From contig NZ_CP017886.1 of assembly GCF_001874645.1 (NCBI RefSeq), positions 868,001 to 932,000 on the forward strand: DNA of 64,000 bases, read 5' to 3'. Positions 38,186 through 49,207 of the stretch are shown in pieces; the stretch's first letter is position 1; the number at the start of each line of letters is the position of its first letter. A program made the translations under genes and the position numbers. The stretch is from Pseudomonas frederiksbergensis (GTDB lineage: Bacteria; Pseudomonadota; Gammaproteobacteria; Pseudomonadales; Pseudomonadaceae). The notes beneath the pieces were generated by a model. It worked only from the letters and a program-made list of their open reading frames with translations, was not told the origin of the DNA and did no database searches.

Positions 38186-39595
38186 GTGAACTCCGTGACT
38201 GACAGCCTCGCCGCTACTTCCCTCAACCGCTCGGCCCGGATTCGCCTGGAGCTTAAAAACCTGCTCGGCCTGGCACTGCCGATCATGATCGCGCAGCTGG
38301 CAACCACGGCCATGGGCTTCGTCGATGCGGTGATGGCCGGCCGCGTCAGCCCACGAGACTTGGCGGCGGTCGCACTGGGTAATTCGATCTGGATTCCGAT
38401 CTACCTGCTGATGACCGGGGTTCTGCTGGCCACCACCCCCAAGATTGCCCAACGCTTTGGCGCAGGGCAGCACGAAGAGATCGGTCCGCTGACACGCCAG
38501 GCTTTGTGGCTGGCACTCTGTGCCGGACTGATAGGCAGTGGCCTGTTGCTTAGTGCCGAGCCGATCCTGCACTGGATGAAAGTCGACCCGCAGTTGATTG
38601 AACCGAGCATGGGCTACTTGCAAGGTATCGCCTTCGGCTTTCCCGGCATTGCTTTCTACTACGTGCTGCGCTGCTACAGCGATGGCATGGGCCGCACCCG
38701 TCCAAGCATGGTCATTGGCCTGAGCGGTCTATTGCTCAACATTCCGGTGAACTACGCGCTGATCTATGGTCATTTCGGCCTGCCGGCCCTCGGCGGCGTC
38801 GGTTGTGGCTGGGCCAGCGGCATCGTCATGTGGTTCATGGCGCTGAGCATGGCCGGCTGGACCCGCTGGGCGTCCTTCTATGCCCCCACGCGTGTGCTGG
38901 CACGTTTCGACCGTCCGCAGTGGGCGGTGATCAAACGTTTGGTCGGCATCGGCCTGCCGATCGGTATCGCGGTTTTTGCCGAGTCCAGCATCTTTGCTGT
39001 CATCGCCCTGCTGATCGGCAGCCTCGGGTCGACCGTCGTGGCCGGGCACCAGATCGCCCTGAACATCAGCTCGCTGCTGTTCATGATTCCTTATTCCCTG
39101 GGGATGGCGGTCACCGTACGGGTGGGTCAGGCGCTGGGGGCCGGGAACCCGTATCAGGCGCGCTTCGCGGCGAAGGTCGGCCTGGGCGCGGCACTGGTAT
39201 TTGCCGCGTTCTCGGCGAGCCTGATTCTGCTCCTGCGTGAACCTATCGCCTCGATCTACACCGCTGACAAGACCGTTATCCAGATCGCCTCGATGCTGAT
39301 CGTCTATGCCGCGCTGTACCAGTTTTCCGATGCTATCCAAGTGATCTGCGCCGGCGCCCTGCGCGGTTACCAGGACACCCGGGTGACCATGGTCCTGACG
39401 TTGTTTGCCTATTGGGGTATCGGCCTTCCGGTGGGGTACATGCTGGGATTGACCGACTGGTTCGGCCCGGCCAGCGGCCCGAGCGGGCTGTGGGAAGGTC
39501 TGATTGCGGGCTTGAGCTGCGCGGCGCTGATGCTGTCGATCCGCCTGACGCGCAGTGCACGCAAGCGGATTCGCATCAGTCGTTCGGCGGGTTAA
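38186..39595 (+). CDS. norM: MATE-family multidrug efflux transporter (NorM/PmpM-like)
   Basis: A 469-residue inner-membrane protein with twelve membrane segments in two similar halves. Family motifs: [20 protein letters not shown] (first helix), [19 protein letters not shown], and the second-half repeat [20 protein letters not shown] with [20 protein letters not shown]. It exports cationic drugs against H+ or Na+. The start is GTG at 38186. Its stop codon overlaps that of tusA on the other strand. The substrate range cannot be read from the sequence. Confidence 0.9.
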
Positions 39596-39843
39596 GCGAG
39601 TTTCTTGCGAATCCAATAGAGGTAGGTGCCTGCCTCTTCATGCTGTCCGACCAGTTCATGGTCCAGAAACACGCAAAATTTGGGAATGTCGCGACGGGTC
39701 GACGGGTCGGTGGCGATCACCTTGAGCAGGCCGCCAGGCACCAGGTCACGAATATGCTGGTGCAGCATCATCACCGGCTCCGGGCAATTGAGGCCGGTGG
39801 CGTCGAGGGTGCCGTCTACCGGCGTATTGATCATTTCACTCAT
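39592..39843 (-). CDS. tusA: TusA-family sulfur carrier
   Basis: An 83-residue cytoplasmic protein that relays persulfide sulfur, for example to TusD for tRNA 2-thiouridine. The family signature [17 protein letters not shown] has Cys20 as the sulfur-binding residue, followed by [16 protein letters not shown]. Full length. Its stop codon is embedded in norM's (TTAA shared). Upstream, rlmM runs in the same direction but is separated by REP-like copy F. Confidence 0.9.
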
Positions 39844-39960
39844 GACTCACTCCTGAAACTGGCCGGCATTGTCGCGCAATGTCGGGTGCAACGTCATCAT
39901 CGGCTTACATCACACCTACGGTGATCGACGTACATCCATAATCCCGGGTGTACACGGCCA

Positions 39961-40053
39961 GCGTAGGAGCTGGCGAAGCCTGCGATCTTTTGGCGGTGCT
40001 GAAAAATGCCGCGGAGCAAGATCAAAAGATCGCAGCCTGCGGCAGCTCCTACG
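39961..40053. repeat. REP-like palindromic doublet F
   Basis: Inward-facing GTAGGAGCTGGCGAAGCC ... GCCTGCGGCAGCTCCTAC between rlmM and tusA. Confidence 0.85.
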
Positions 40054-40066
40054 TTGATCCGATGAG

Positions 40067-41140
40067 CTAGCGGGATTTCGGCTTTTTCACATCATGCCGG
40101 CGCAAGTGGCAGGTCACTTCCTCGCGGTCGTGGTATAGCTGTTTACAGCCGATATCGACCCGAATGCCACGCGCCTTGAAACCTTCTGCGATGCGCTCAA
40201 GCAAACGCTTCACTTCGGCATAACGTTGCTTCATCGGCAGCTTCAGGTTGACCACCGCCTCGCGGCAATGCCCCTCGCCAATCCACTCCTCCAGCATCGC
40301 GGCGTTGCGCGCCGGTTTCTCGACGATGTCGCAGACCATCCAGTCCACCGGTTGCTTGGGCTTGAAGGTGAAACCGTCAGCCATCAAGTGCTGCACCAAC
40401 CCGGTGTCCATCAGGCTTTCAGCCATCGGGCCATTATCGATAGCCGTCACCAACATGCCGCGATTGACTAACTGCCAGGTCCAGCCGCCAGGCGCGGCGC
40501 CGAGGTCGACACCGGTCATGTCGCTGTGCAGGCGCTCGTCCCACTGATCACGCGGGATGAAGTGGTGCCACGCCTCTTCCAGCTTCAGGGTGGAACGGCT
40601 TGGCGCTTCACGCGGAAACTTCAAACGCGGAATACCCATCGGCCACATCGCCGAGTTGTTGGCCTCGGCCAGGCCGACGAACACTTCACGGCCGCTTTTG
40701 AAGGTCAGCAGCAACCGCGGCTTGTTGACGTCTTCCACCAGTTTGCCGGCGCCGGTCAGCGCCTTGCGCAGCGGGCCTTCGAATTTCTTGCAGAAGTTCG
40801 ACAGCTCTTTGCCGTCGTTGGTGTCGACCACTTCCAGCCACAGACTGCCGCAGGTCGGGAAACTCGCCAAATGGGCGAGGATCACGCTGATGCGGTCGGT
40901 TTCCGGCAAATCAATAAAGATGCCGCGGGCCCATTGGCGCGGGAAAATCAGCTCGGCGAAACGCTGGCCGCGCATCAGGCGTTCGGCGCCATCTTCTTCG
41001 GTGCAGACAAACTCGGCGCAGGCGCTGGCGGTTTTGGCCTTGGCATAACCGGCCACGTTCAGCCGCGCGGCATGCTCGGAAATCTCGGAACAGACTTCGC
41101 CTTCGAAGCCCGGCCGGCAATGCATAAAGAGGGTATTCAT
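40067..41140 (-). CDS. rlmM: 23S rRNA 2'-O-ribose cytidine methyltransferase (C2498)
   Basis: A 357-residue SAM-dependent enzyme that methylates C2498 of 23S rRNA. ATG 41140 (MNTLFMHCRPGFEGEVCSEI) has AGGAG five bases upstream, so I reject the longer frame. The N-terminal THUMP-like part spans residues ~1-180. The methyltransferase core has DLGAAPGGWTWQL (SAM site), VDWMVCDIVEKP and VVNLKLPMKQRYAEV, matching the K-D-K-type catalytic pattern. The position next to tusA and acnA is conserved in pseudomonads. Confidence 0.94.
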   Translation of the reverse strand: MNTLFMHCRPGFEGEVCSEISEHAARLNVAGYAKAKTASACAEFVCTEEDGAERLMRGQRFAELIFPRQWARGIFIDLPETDRISVILAHLASFPTCGSLWLEVVDTNDGKELSNFCKKFEGPLRKALTGAGKLVEDVNKPRLLLTFKSGREVFVGLAEANNSAMWPMGIPRLKFPREAPSRSTLKLEEAWHHFIPRDQWDERLHSDMTGVDLGAAPGGWTWQLVNRGMLVTAIDNGPMAESLMDTGLVQHLMADGFTFKPKQPVDWMVCDIVEKPARNAAMLEEWIGEGHCREAVVNLKLPMKQRYAEVKRLLERIAEGFKARGIRVDIGCKQLYHDREEVTCHLRRHDVKKPKSR

Positions 41141-41350
41141 TCTTACTCCTGTGCAGATGGCGAGACATTCAGCCACTGCGCGATGCCCAGACTTGCGTTG
41201 AAGCAAAGCCTGTCACGAAAACCGGCGCATGATAGCCGAGTTCGCAACCCTGGACCTGTCCATAGAGCCCGGTTATTAGCCTTAAGCCCCAAACAGGACT
41301 AGGTTAAGAGCTCTGTCTGCCCCGTCAGTCCGTAGCCGTGCGGACCCGAA

Positions 41351-41490
41351 CAGACTGCGTGAAAACGTAGCGAGCGAAGGCAAGACAAGGCAAAAACAGG
41401 CGAGGAAGCGGAGTCTACGAGTTGTAAATGAGCACTCTGAGCCTGTTTTTAACGCAGGATTGCCGAGCGCAGTAGTTTTCACGCAGTCTG
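41351..41490 (+). mobile_element. 140-bp inverted-repeat element, copy 2 (upstream of acnA)
   Basis: A 140-bp element with perfect 16-bp terminal inverted repeats, CAGACTGCGTGAAAAC (41351-41366) and GTTTTCACGCAGTCTG (41475-41490). Internal AAAAACAGGC / GCCTGTTTTT arms resemble copy 1 at 26282-26422. The right end touches the AAAGGAG site of acnA (41491-41497). No gene inside. It looks like a miniature inverted-repeat element; no target duplication is evident. Confidence 0.78.
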
Positions 41491-41505
41491 AAAGGAGTTA
41501 TTTCA

Positions 41506-44256
41506 ATGCCGTCCCTCGATAGTCTGAAGACCCTTAAAACGCTGAAAATCGACGATAAGACCTACCATTATTTCAGCCTGCCAGAAGCCGCCAAGTCCTT
41601 GGGCGATCTCGACAAGCTGCCGATGTCACTCAAAGTGCTTCTGGAAAACCTGCTGCGCTGGGAAGACGAAAAAACCGTCACCGGCGCCGACCTCAAGGCC
41701 CTCGCTGCCTGGCTCAAAGAGCGGCGCAGCGACCGGGAAATCCAGTACCGCCCCGCGCGCGTGTTGATGCAGGACTTCACCGGCGTGCCGGCGGTGGTCG
41801 ACCTCGCGGCCATGCGCGCCGCCATGGCCAAGGCCGGTGGCGATCCGCAGCGAATCAATCCGCTGTCGCCGGTGGACCTGGTGATCGACCACTCGGTGAT
41901 GGTCGACAAATTCGCCAGCAGCACGGCCTTCACACAGAACGTCGACATCGAAATGCAGCGCAATGGCGAGCGTTACGCCTTCCTGCGCTGGGGCCAGAGT
42001 GCCTTTGACAACTTCAGCGTCGTACCGCCGGGCACCGGCATCTGTCACCAGGTCAATCTGGAATACCTCGGCCGCACCGTGTGGACCAAGGATGAGGACG
42101 GCCGCACCTATGCCTTCCCGGATACGCTGGTCGGCACCGATTCCCACACCACCATGATCAACGGCCTCGGCGTACTCGGCTGGGGGGTGGGTGGCATCGA
42201 AGCGGAAGCGGCAATGCTCGGCCAGCCGGTGTCGATGCTGATCCCGGAAGTGATCGGTTTCAAACTCACCGGCAAACTCAAGGAAGGTATTACCGCCACC
42301 GACCTGGTGTTGACCGTCACCCAGATGCTGCGCAAGAAAGGCGTGGTCGGCAAATTTGTCGAGTTTTATGGTGACGGCCTCGCCGAGTTACCGTTGGCGG
42401 ATCGCGCAACCATCGCCAACATGGCCCCGGAATACGGCGCCACCTGCGGCTTTTTTCCGGTGGACGACGTGACACTGGAGTACCTGCGCCTGTCCGGTCG
42501 GCCCACCGCCGTAGTGAAACTGGTCGAGGCCTACTGCAAAACCCAGGGCCTGTGGCGTCTGCCCGGTAAAGAACCAGCGTTCACTGACAGTCTTGCGTTG
42601 GACATGAGCAGCGTCGAAGCCAGCCTCGCCGGCCCCAAACGCCCACAGGACCGCGTGTCGCTACCGAATGTCGCTCAGGCGTTCACTGACTTCCTTGGCC
42701 TGCAAGTCAAGCCCGTCCGCCCCACCAGCAAGGAAGAAGGCCGCCTCGAAAGCGAAGGTGGCGGCGGTGTCGCCGTCGGCAATGCCGATCTCGTGAGCGA
42801 GGCGGACTACGAGTACGAGGGCCAGACCTATCGTCTGAAAAACGGTGCCGTGGTGATTGCCGCCATCACCTCTTGCACCAACACCTCCAACCCGAGCGTG
42901 ATGATGGCTGCGGGGTTAGTGGCAAAAAAAGCCGTGGAGAAAGGTCTCAAACGCAAGCCGTGGGTGAAAAGCTCTCTGGCGCCGGGTTCCAAAGTAGTCA
43001 CCGACTACTACAAGGCCGCCGGCCTGACCCAGTACCTCGATCAACTGGGCTTTTCTCTGGTCGGCTACGGCTGCACCACGTGCATCGGTAACTCCGGGCC
43101 GTTGCTGGAACCGATTGAAAAAGCCATCCAGAGCTCCGACCTGGCCGTCGCCTCAGTGCTGTCCGGCAACCGCAACTTCGAAGGTCGCGTGCACCCACTG
43201 GTGAAAACCAACTGGCTGGCCTCCCCTCCGCTGGTCGTCGCGTATGCCTTGGCCGGCAGCGTGCGCATGGACATCAGCAGCGAATCGCTGGGTGAAGGCA
43301 AGGATGGCAAACCGGTGTACCTGCGGGACATCTGGCCAAGCAGCAAGGAAATCGCCGACGCCGTGGCGCAGGTCGACACCGCAATGTTCCACAAGGAATA
43401 CGCCGAAGTGTTCGCCGGGGATGCGCAGTGGCAAGCCATCGAAGTCCCACAAGCAGCAACCTACGTCTGGCAGAAGGATTCCACCTACATCCAGCATCCG
43501 CCGTTCTTCGATGACATTTCCGGCCCCCTGCCGGTGATTCAGGACATCAGCGGTGCACGCGTGCTGGCCCTGCTCGGTGATTCGGTGACCACCGACCACA
43601 TCTCCCCTGCCGGCAACATCAAGGCTGACAGTCCGGCCGGACACTACCTGCGCGAACACGGTGTGGAACCACGAGATTTCAACTCTTACGGCTCACGTCG
43701 CGGCAACCATGAAGTGATGATGCGCGGAACCTTCGCCAACATCCGCATTCGCAACGAAATGCTCGGCGGCGAAGAAGGCGGCAATACACTCTACATTCCA
43801 ACCGGGGAGAAACTGGCGATCTACGATGCCGCCATGCGCTATCAAGCGGCAGGCACTCCGTTGGTGGTGATCGCGGGCCAGGAGTACGGCACCGGTTCAA
43901 GCCGTGACTGGGCAGCCAAGGGCACCAATCTGCTGGGCGTCAAAGCGGTGATTGCCGAGAGCTTCGAACGGATTCACCGTTCCAACCTGGTGGGCATGGG
44001 CGTGCTGCCGCTGCAATTCAAGCTCGATCAGAACCGCAAGAGCCTGAACCTGACCGGCAAGGAGACACTCGACATTCAAGGGCTGACGGGCGTCGAGCTG
44101 ACGCCGCGAATGAACCTGACGCTGCTGATCACCCGCGAAGACGGCAGCAGCAAGAAGGTGGACGTGTTGTGCCGGATCGACACCTTGAACGAAGTGGAAT
44201 ACTTCAAAGCGGGAGGGATTCTGCATTACGTGTTGCGACAGTTGATTGCTTCATAA
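41506..44256 (+). CDS. acnA: Aconitate hydratase A
   Basis: A 916-residue [4Fe-4S] enzyme of the TCA cycle (citrate to isocitrate). Cluster ligands are Cys457 ([11 protein letters not shown]) and Cys523/Cys526 ([12 protein letters not shown]). Other motifs: [31 protein letters not shown] and, in the C-terminal swivel domain, [17 protein letters not shown] Gly-rich insert ([12 protein letters not shown]) is usual in pseudomonads. AAAGGAG lies nine bases before the ATG, directly beside the 140-bp element. Followed by its own terminator. Confidence 0.97.
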   Translation: MPSLDSLKTLKTLKIDDKTYHYFSLPEAAKSLGDLDKLPMSLKVLLENLLRWEDEKTVTGADLKALAAWLKERRSDREIQYRPARVLMQDFTGVPAVVDLAAMRAAMAKAGGDPQRINPLSPVDLVIDHSVMVDKFASSTAFTQNVDIEMQRNGERYAFLRWGQSAFDNFSVVPPGTGICHQVNLEYLGRTVWTKDEDGRTYAFPDTLVGTDSHTTMINGLGVLGWGVGGIEAEAAMLGQPVSMLIPEVIGFKLTGKLKEGITATDLVLTVTQMLRKKGVVGKFVEFYGDGLAELPLADRATIANMAPEYGATCGFFPVDDVTLEYLRLSGRPTAVVKLVEAYCKTQGLWRLPGKEPAFTDSLALDMSSVEASLAGPKRPQDRVSLPNVAQAFTDFLGLQVKPVRPTSKEEGRLESEGGGGVAVGNADLVSEADYEYEGQTYRLKNGAVVIAAITSCTNTSNPSVMMAAGLVAKKAVEKGLKRKPWVKSSLAPGSKVVTDYYKAAGLTQYLDQLGFSLVGYGCTTCIGNSGPLLEPIEKAIQSSDLAVASVLSGNRNFEGRVHPLVKTNWLASPPLVVAYALAGSVRMDISSESLGEGKDGKPVYLRDIWPSSKEIADAVAQVDTAMFHKEYAEVFAGDAQWQAIEVPQAATYVWQKDSTYIQHPPFFDDISGPLPVIQDISGARVLALLGDSVTTDHISPAGNIKADSPAGHYLREHGVEPRDFNSYGSRRGNHEVMMRGTFANIRIRNEMLGGEEGGNTLYIPTGEKLAIYDAAMRYQAAGTPLVVIAGQEYGTGSSRDWAAKGTNLLGVKAVIAESFERIHRSNLVGMGVLPLQFKLDQNRKSLNLTGKETLDIQGLTGVELTPRMNLTLLITREDGSSKKVDVLCRIDTLNEVEYFKAGGILHYVLRQLIAS

Positions 44257-44266
44257 TGTCGCACTG

Positions 44267-44300
44267 ACAAAAACACCGCCTTCGGGCGGTGTTTTTGTTT
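44267..44300 (+). terminator. Intrinsic terminator of acnA
   Basis: AAACACCGCC-TTCG-GGCGGTGTTTTTG: a ten-base stem with a UUCG tetraloop and T-run, ten bases after the acnA stop. Confidence 0.93.
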
Positions 44301-44334
44301 GCGTCGCGAACGTCCCTTTAATCGCACGCCTCAG

Positions 44335-44404
44335 AAAAGATCGCAGCCTGCGGCAGCTCCTGCATTGTGTTCCCCTGTAGGAGCTGCCGCAGGCTGCGAT
44401 CTTG
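44335..44404. repeat. REP-like palindromic doublet G
   Basis: Outward-facing pair: GATCGCAGCCTGCGGCAGC ... GTAGGAGCTGCCGCAGGC, 38 bp before the CPBP gene. Confidence 0.85.
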
Positions 44405-44441
44405 GCGCCCAAACTGGCACCACCGCTCACAAGGACTTCAC

Positions 44442-45233
44442 ATGAATGCTCTGCCATGGCTCTACCTGGCACTCCTCTCCATCGGCTACGCATTGGCCCT
44501 GATCTACGGCCAACTCGGCTGGCTGGCGGCCATTTCCGTCGGGTTGTTACTGTTTGCCGGTTTTGCCGTTCGCCAGCAACAGATCCAGGTCGGCCGCGTC
44601 CTGGGTCACGGCTTGTTCATTTTCCTGGCGGTGGCGCTGGCAATGCACTGGCTTCCCGGTTTCTACAACGGTCACGGTATCGGACCGGAACGCTTCACCG
44701 CTGATGCGGCGCCGTTTTCCATGTACCTGAATCTGGACAAACCACTGATTGGCTTCTGGCTGTTGCTGGTTTGCCCGTGGATTGTTGGCCGGCACTCGCT
44801 ACGACTGTCCGTTTACGCCACCGCCATGGCGCTGACCTTGAGTGTGCTGGCCGCTTTGGGTGGCGCGCTGCTGCTGGGTATGATCAGTTGGGCGCCGAAG
44901 TGGCCCGATCAATCCTGGCTCTGGGTGCTGAATAACCTGCTGCTGGTGACCTTGGTCGAGGAAGCGCTGTTTCGCGGTTACATTCAGGGTGGTTTGAGCC
45001 GTTGCCTGCAACACCTGCGCTACGGCGAACACCTCGCCCTGCTCAGCACCGCACTGTTGTTCGGCTTGGCGCACCTGGGCGCTGGCTGGCAATGGGTGCT
45101 GCTGGCGAGCCTTGCCGGGGTCGGTTACGGGCTGGCGTACCGTTTCGGTGGATTGGGGGCAGCAATCGCCACGCACTTTGGCTTGAATCTGCTGCACTTT
45201 GGCCTCTTTACCTACCCGATGCTCGCGGGTTGA
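44442..45233 (+). CDS. CPBP-family intramembrane metalloprotease
   Basis: A 263-residue inner-membrane protein with about eight membrane segments. ATG 44442 (MNALPWLYLALLSIGYALA) has AAGGAC upstream; the longer frame runs into repeat G. The three family motifs of the glutamic-type intramembrane protease are present: EEALFRGY (EExxxR), FGLAHL (FxxxH) and THFGLN (HxxxN/B). By family it may cut membrane peptides or modify lipoproteins, but targets are not known. Between acnA and aer. Confidence 0.88.
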   Translation: MNALPWLYLALLSIGYALALIYGQLGWLAAISVGLLLFAGFAVRQQQIQVGRVLGHGLFIFLAVALAMHWLPGFYNGHGIGPERFTADAAPFSMYLNLDKPLIGFWLLLVCPWIVGRHSLRLSVYATAMALTLSVLAALGGALLLGMISWAPKWPDQSWLWVLNNLLLVTLVEEALFRGYIQGGLSRCLQHLRYGEHLALLSTALLFGLAHLGAGWQWVLLASLAGVGYGLAYRFGGLGAAIATHFGLNLLHFGLFTYPMLAG

Positions 45234-45334
45234 AGACCAAACAATGTGCGGCACTGCTGAATATTGAAAATAAATTTTCAATTTATTCCTGGCATTGCCG
45301 ACACCCTGTCAAAGCCTTGCGGATTGAATAAGCC

Positions 45335-46900
45335 ATGCGTAATAACCAGCCCATTACACAACGCGAACGGACCTTCCCGGCTCAGCAACGGTTGATTTCC
45401 ACGACCGATGCCAAAGGCCTGATCACCTACTGCAACGACGCTTTCGTCGAAATCTGCGGGTTTTCTCGTGAGGAGCTGATCCGTGCGCCGCACAACCTGG
45501 TTCGTCACCCCGACGTCCCGACTGCGGTCTTCGCGCACATGTGGGGCACACTGAAACAAGGCTTGCCATGGATGGGCATTGTCAAGAATCGCTGCAAGAC
45601 CGGTGACCACTACTGGGTTAACGCCTATGTCACACCGGTGTTCGACGGCAATCAGGTGGTCGGTTACGAGTCGGTGCGGGTCAAGCCCACCGCCGAACAG
45701 ATCCGACGCGCCGAAGCGCTCTACCAACGCATCAATCAGGGCAAGTCGGCTATTCCTCAAACAGACAAATGGCTGCCGGTGCTACAAGACTGGTTGCCGT
45801 TCATTCTGGTCAGCCAACTGAGCTTCATGATCGGCGCCACGCTCAACTCGCAGTGGGGTTTTGTCTTGGCCGCCGGGCTGTCCGTGCCGCTCGGCCTACT
45901 GGGCTTGAGCTGGCAACAGCGCGGTCTCAAGCGCTTGCTGCGCCTGGCCGAGCAGACCACGTCCGACCCGCTGATTGCGCAGATGTACACCGACAGCCGC
46001 GGCGCTCAAGCGCGCCTGGAAATGTCGATCCTCAGCCAGGAAGCCCGTCTGAAAACCTGCCTGACTCGCCTCCAAGACACCGCCGAGCACCTGACCGAAC
46101 AGGCTCGACAGTCCGACACCCTGGCACACAAAAGCTCGACAGGCCTGGAACGCCAGCGCGTCGAGACCGAACAAGTGGCAACCGCTGTCAACCAGATGGC
46201 CGCCACCACCCAGGAAGTCGCCAGCCACGTGCAACGCACCGCTGACGCCACCCAGGAAGCCAATCGCCTGACCGGTCGCGGGCGTGACATCGCCGGTGAA
46301 ACCCGTGACGCAATCCAGCGTCTGTCGGTGGTCGTCGGTGAAACCGGTCTGACCGTGACCCAACTGGCCAAGGACAGCGACGAAATCGGCGGCGTGGTCG
46401 ACGTGATCAAAGGCATTGCCGACCAGACCAACCTGCTGGCCTTGAACGCTGCCATCGAAGCGGCTCGCGCCGGTGAGATGGGACGTGGTTTTGCGGTGGT
46501 TGCCGACGAAGTACGGCAACTGGCGCAACGCACCAGCGAATCGACCGGGCAGATCCACAGCCTGATCGCCAAGCTCCAGCAAACCGCCAGCACCGCGGTG
46601 CAAACCATGGAAGCGGGCCACCGCCAGGCTGAAGAAGGCGTGGCGCGGGTCCTGGAAGCGGACCAGGCACTGGTGGGCATCAGCGAAGCGGTGGCCAACA
46701 TCACCGACATGACCACCCAGATTGCGGCGGCGACCGAAGAGCAAAGTGCTGTGGCCGAAGAGATCAGCCGCAACATCAGCACCATTGCGCAACTGGCTGA
46801 CCAGACCTCGGAACAGGCACAGAACTCGGCCCTGCTGAGTGAAGAGCTGACCCGTACGGCGAGTACCCAGTATTCGTTGGTGGAGCGGTTTAACCGCTGA
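45335..46900 (+). CDS. aer: Aerotaxis/energy-taxis receptor Aer
   Basis: A 521-residue chemoreceptor. An N-terminal PAS domain (residues ~10-115: [51 protein letters not shown]) is expected to bind FAD and sense redox state. A short hydrophobic stretch (~155-200) anchors it in the membrane without a periplasmic domain. The signalling tip is intact: [20 protein letters not shown] and [20 protein letters not shown]. It lies just upstream of the cbb3 genes, as in P. aeruginosa (PA1561). Confidence 0.94.
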   Translation: MRNNQPITQRERTFPAQQRLISTTDAKGLITYCNDAFVEICGFSREELIRAPHNLVRHPDVPTAVFAHMWGTLKQGLPWMGIVKNRCKTGDHYWVNAYVTPVFDGNQVVGYESVRVKPTAEQIRRAEALYQRINQGKSAIPQTDKWLPVLQDWLPFILVSQLSFMIGATLNSQWGFVLAAGLSVPLGLLGLSWQQRGLKRLLRLAEQTTSDPLIAQMYTDSRGAQARLEMSILSQEARLKTCLTRLQDTAEHLTEQARQSDTLAHKSSTGLERQRVETEQVATAVNQMAATTQEVASHVQRTADATQEANRLTGRGRDIAGETRDAIQRLSVVVGETGLTVTQLAKDSDEIGGVVDVIKGIADQTNLLALNAAIEAARAGEMGRGFAVVADEVRQLAQRTSESTGQIHSLIAKLQQTASTAVQTMEAGHRQAEEGVARVLEADQALVGISEAVANITDMTTQIAAATEEQSAVAEEISRNISTIAQLADQTSEQAQNSALLSEELTRTASTQYSLVERFNR

Positions 46901-46910
46901 CAATAAACTC

Positions 46911-46996
46911 AAAAGATCGCAGGCTGCGCCAGTTCCTACATTTGATCGGCGTACACCCTGTAGGAGCTGCCGCAGCCTGCGATCTTTTGATCTTGC
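46911..46996. repeat. REP-like palindromic doublet H
   Basis: Outward-facing pair AAAAGATCGCAGGCTGCGC ... GTAGGAGCTGCCGCAGCC between the convergent aer and hydrolase genes. Confidence 0.82.
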
Positions 46997-46999
46997 TTG

Positions 47000-47674
47000 C
47001 TACAGAAATCCAGCAACCTTTTTCGCCGTTGATTCCAAATGCTGCTCATGGGTAAAGCCCGAAGCCTTCAACGGCTTCAAATCATGGTCGGCTGCCGTCA
47101 ACCAAAACACCTCGATACTCGGCGACAACTCATACCCTTCAACAGCCGGACGATTACCCAACGCATCCCTCTCCCCCTGCACAATCAGCGTCGGCGTCTT
47201 GAGCCCGGCCAAATGCTCGACACGCGGCTTCTCCGGTTTACCCACCGCATAAAACGGATACCCCAGACACACCAACCCATCCGCCCCCAACTCATCGGCC
47301 AGCAAACTGGCCATGCGTCCGCCCATGGACTTGCCGCCGATGGCCAGACGCCCAGCGACATGACGTCGCACCAGGGCATGCACTTCACGCCAGCATTCGA
47401 GCAATTTGGGCGCCGGATTCGGCGGGCGCTTGCCACCATCCATGCGCCGTTGCGCCATGTACGGAAACTCGAAACGCAATACGTTGACGCCAAGCCCGGC
47501 AAGGCGTGCAGCGATGTCGTTCATCCAGTCACTGTCCATCGGTGCGCCGGCGCCATGAGCGAAAATCAGCGTTGCCGATGCCGGCACAGAGGCGGCACCC
47601 CACAACCATCCGTGATCCTGCACGCACTGCGCCCATTGATCCCCGTCAATACTGGCTATGTGCTGTTTGTCCAT
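47000..47674 (-). CDS. Alpha/beta-hydrolase (KANL3/Tex30-like)
   Basis: A 224-residue cytoplasmic hydrolase. ATG 47674 (MDKQHIASIDGDQWAQCVQ) has GAGGT upstream. Oxyanion-side motif LIFAHGAGAPMDSDWM; nucleophile elbow AIGGKSMGGRMAS (Ser); acid region LIVQGERDALG; C-terminal His in TAADHDLKPL. The fold is complete, but the substrate is unknown. It is divergent from the first ccoN, with 98 bp between starts, and converges on aer. Confidence 0.85.
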   Translation of the reverse strand: MDKQHIASIDGDQWAQCVQDHGWLWGAASVPASATLIFAHGAGAPMDSDWMNDIAARLAGLGVNVLRFEFPYMAQRRMDGGKRPPNPAPKLLECWREVHALVRRHVAGRLAIGGKSMGGRMASLLADELGADGLVCLGYPFYAVGKPEKPRVEHLAGLKTPTLIVQGERDALGNRPAVEGYELSPSIEVFWLTAADHDLKPLKASGFTHEQHLESTAKKVAGFL

Positions 47675-47772
47675 GCTTACCTCGCTTTTAATCTGCCTAT
47701 AACTCCAGGCGAAGAGAGCGTCATCGCCTTGCGCGGACGCTTTCACTTCGGCTGAACCGTGGATGGGGAACC

Positions 47773-49197
47773 ATGAACACTTCTTTAAGTACCGCCTATA
47801 ACTACAAGGTGGTCCGCCAATTCGCCATTATGACGGTGGTGTGGGGCATCGTCGGCATGGGGCTCGGGGTTTTTCTCGCGGCTCAATTGGTCTGGCCCGA
47901 ACTCAACTTCAATTTGCCCTGGACCAGCTTCGGCCGCTTGCGGCCGCTGCACACCAACGCGGTGATCTTCGCGTTCGGCGGTTGCGCCCTGTTCGCCAGC
48001 TCCTTCTATTCGGTGCAACGTACCTGCCAGACGCAGCTGTTCGCGCCGAAAATCGCCGCGTTCTGCTTCTGGGGCTGGCAGTTGGTCATTGTCCTGGCCG
48101 CCATCAGCCTGCCGCTGGGCTACACCACTTCCAAGGAATACGCCGAGCTGGAATGGCCGATCGCCATTTTGATCGCCATCGTCTGGGTCGCCTACGGCGT
48201 GGTTTTCTTCGGCACGGTGATGAAGCGCAAGACCAAGCACATCTACGTCGGTAACTGGTTCTTCGGTGCGTTCATCATCACCGTGGCCATCCTGCATATC
48301 GTCAACCACGCCTCCCTGCCGGTGAGCTGGACCAAGTCCTACTCGGCCTACGGCGGTGCGACGGATGCCATGGTGCAGTGGTGGTACGGGCACAACGCGG
48401 TAGGGTTTTTCCTCACCGCCGGCTTCCTCGGGATGATGTATTACTTCGTGCCGAAACAGGCCGAACGTCCGGTGTACTCGTATCGCCTGTCGATCGTGCA
48501 CTTCTGGGCACTGATCACCTTGTACATCTGGGCCGGCCCGCACCACCTGCACTACACCGCGCTGCCGGACTGGGCGCAGTCGCTGGGCATGGTGATGTCC
48601 CTGGTGCTGCTGGCTCCGAGCTGGGGCGGCATGATCAACGGCATGATGACCCTCTCGGGCGCCTGGCATAAGTTGCGCAGCGACCCGATCCTGCGCTTCC
48701 TCGTGGTGTCCCTGGCGTTCTACGGCATGTCGACCTTCGAAGGGCCGATGATGGCCATCAAGACGGTCAACGCCCTCTCCCACTACACCGACTGGACCAT
48801 CGGCCATGTACACGCCGGCGCACTCGGCTGGGTAGCAATGATCTCGATTGGCGCGCTGTACCACATGATCCCGAAAATCTTCGGCCGCACGCAGATGCAC
48901 AGCCTCGGCCTGATCAACGCGCACTTCTGGCTCGCAACCATCGGCACCGTGCTCTACATCGCCTCGATGTGGGTCAACGGTATCGCCCAGGGCCTGATGT
49001 GGCGCGCGGTCAACGAAGACGGCACGCTGACCTACTCCTTCGTCGAAACCCTGGTGGCCAGCCACCCAGGCTACGTCGTGCGACTGGTGGGCGGCGCGAT
49101 CTTCTTCAGCGGCATGCTGCTGATGGCTTACAACACCTGGCGCACCGTGCGTGCCGCACAGCCAGCCGAAGTCGCCGCCGCGGCGCAGATGGCCTGA
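47773..49197 (+). CDS. ccoN: cbb3-type cytochrome c oxidase subunit I, upstream copy
   Basis: A 474-residue twelve-helix catalytic subunit holding heme b and the heme b3-CuB centre; it reduces oxygen to water at low oxygen. Ligand regions visible: [54 protein letters not shown] and [20 protein letters not shown]. Begins [20 protein letters not shown]. First gene of a ccoNOQP operon. The two ccoN copies are close in protein but differ at many silent sites. I see no Anr box in the 98-bp upstream gap. Confidence 0.97.
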   Translation: MNTSLSTAYNYKVVRQFAIMTVVWGIVGMGLGVFLAAQLVWPELNFNLPWTSFGRLRPLHTNAVIFAFGGCALFASSFYSVQRTCQTQLFAPKIAAFCFWGWQLVIVLAAISLPLGYTTSKEYAELEWPIAILIAIVWVAYGVVFFGTVMKRKTKHIYVGNWFFGAFIITVAILHIVNHASLPVSWTKSYSAYGGATDAMVQWWYGHNAVGFFLTAGFLGMMYYFVPKQAERPVYSYRLSIVHFWALITLYIWAGPHHLHYTALPDWAQSLGMVMSLVLLAPSWGGMINGMMTLSGAWHKLRSDPILRFLVVSLAFYGMSTFEGPMMAIKTVNALSHYTDWTIGHVHAGALGWVAMISIGALYHMIPKIFGRTQMHSLGLINAHFWLATIGTVLYIASMWVNGIAQGLMWRAVNEDGTLTYSFVETLVASHPGYVVRLVGGAIFFSGMLLMAYNTWRTVRAAQPAEVAAAAQMA

Positions 49198-49207
49198 GGA
49201 GTCCGCC

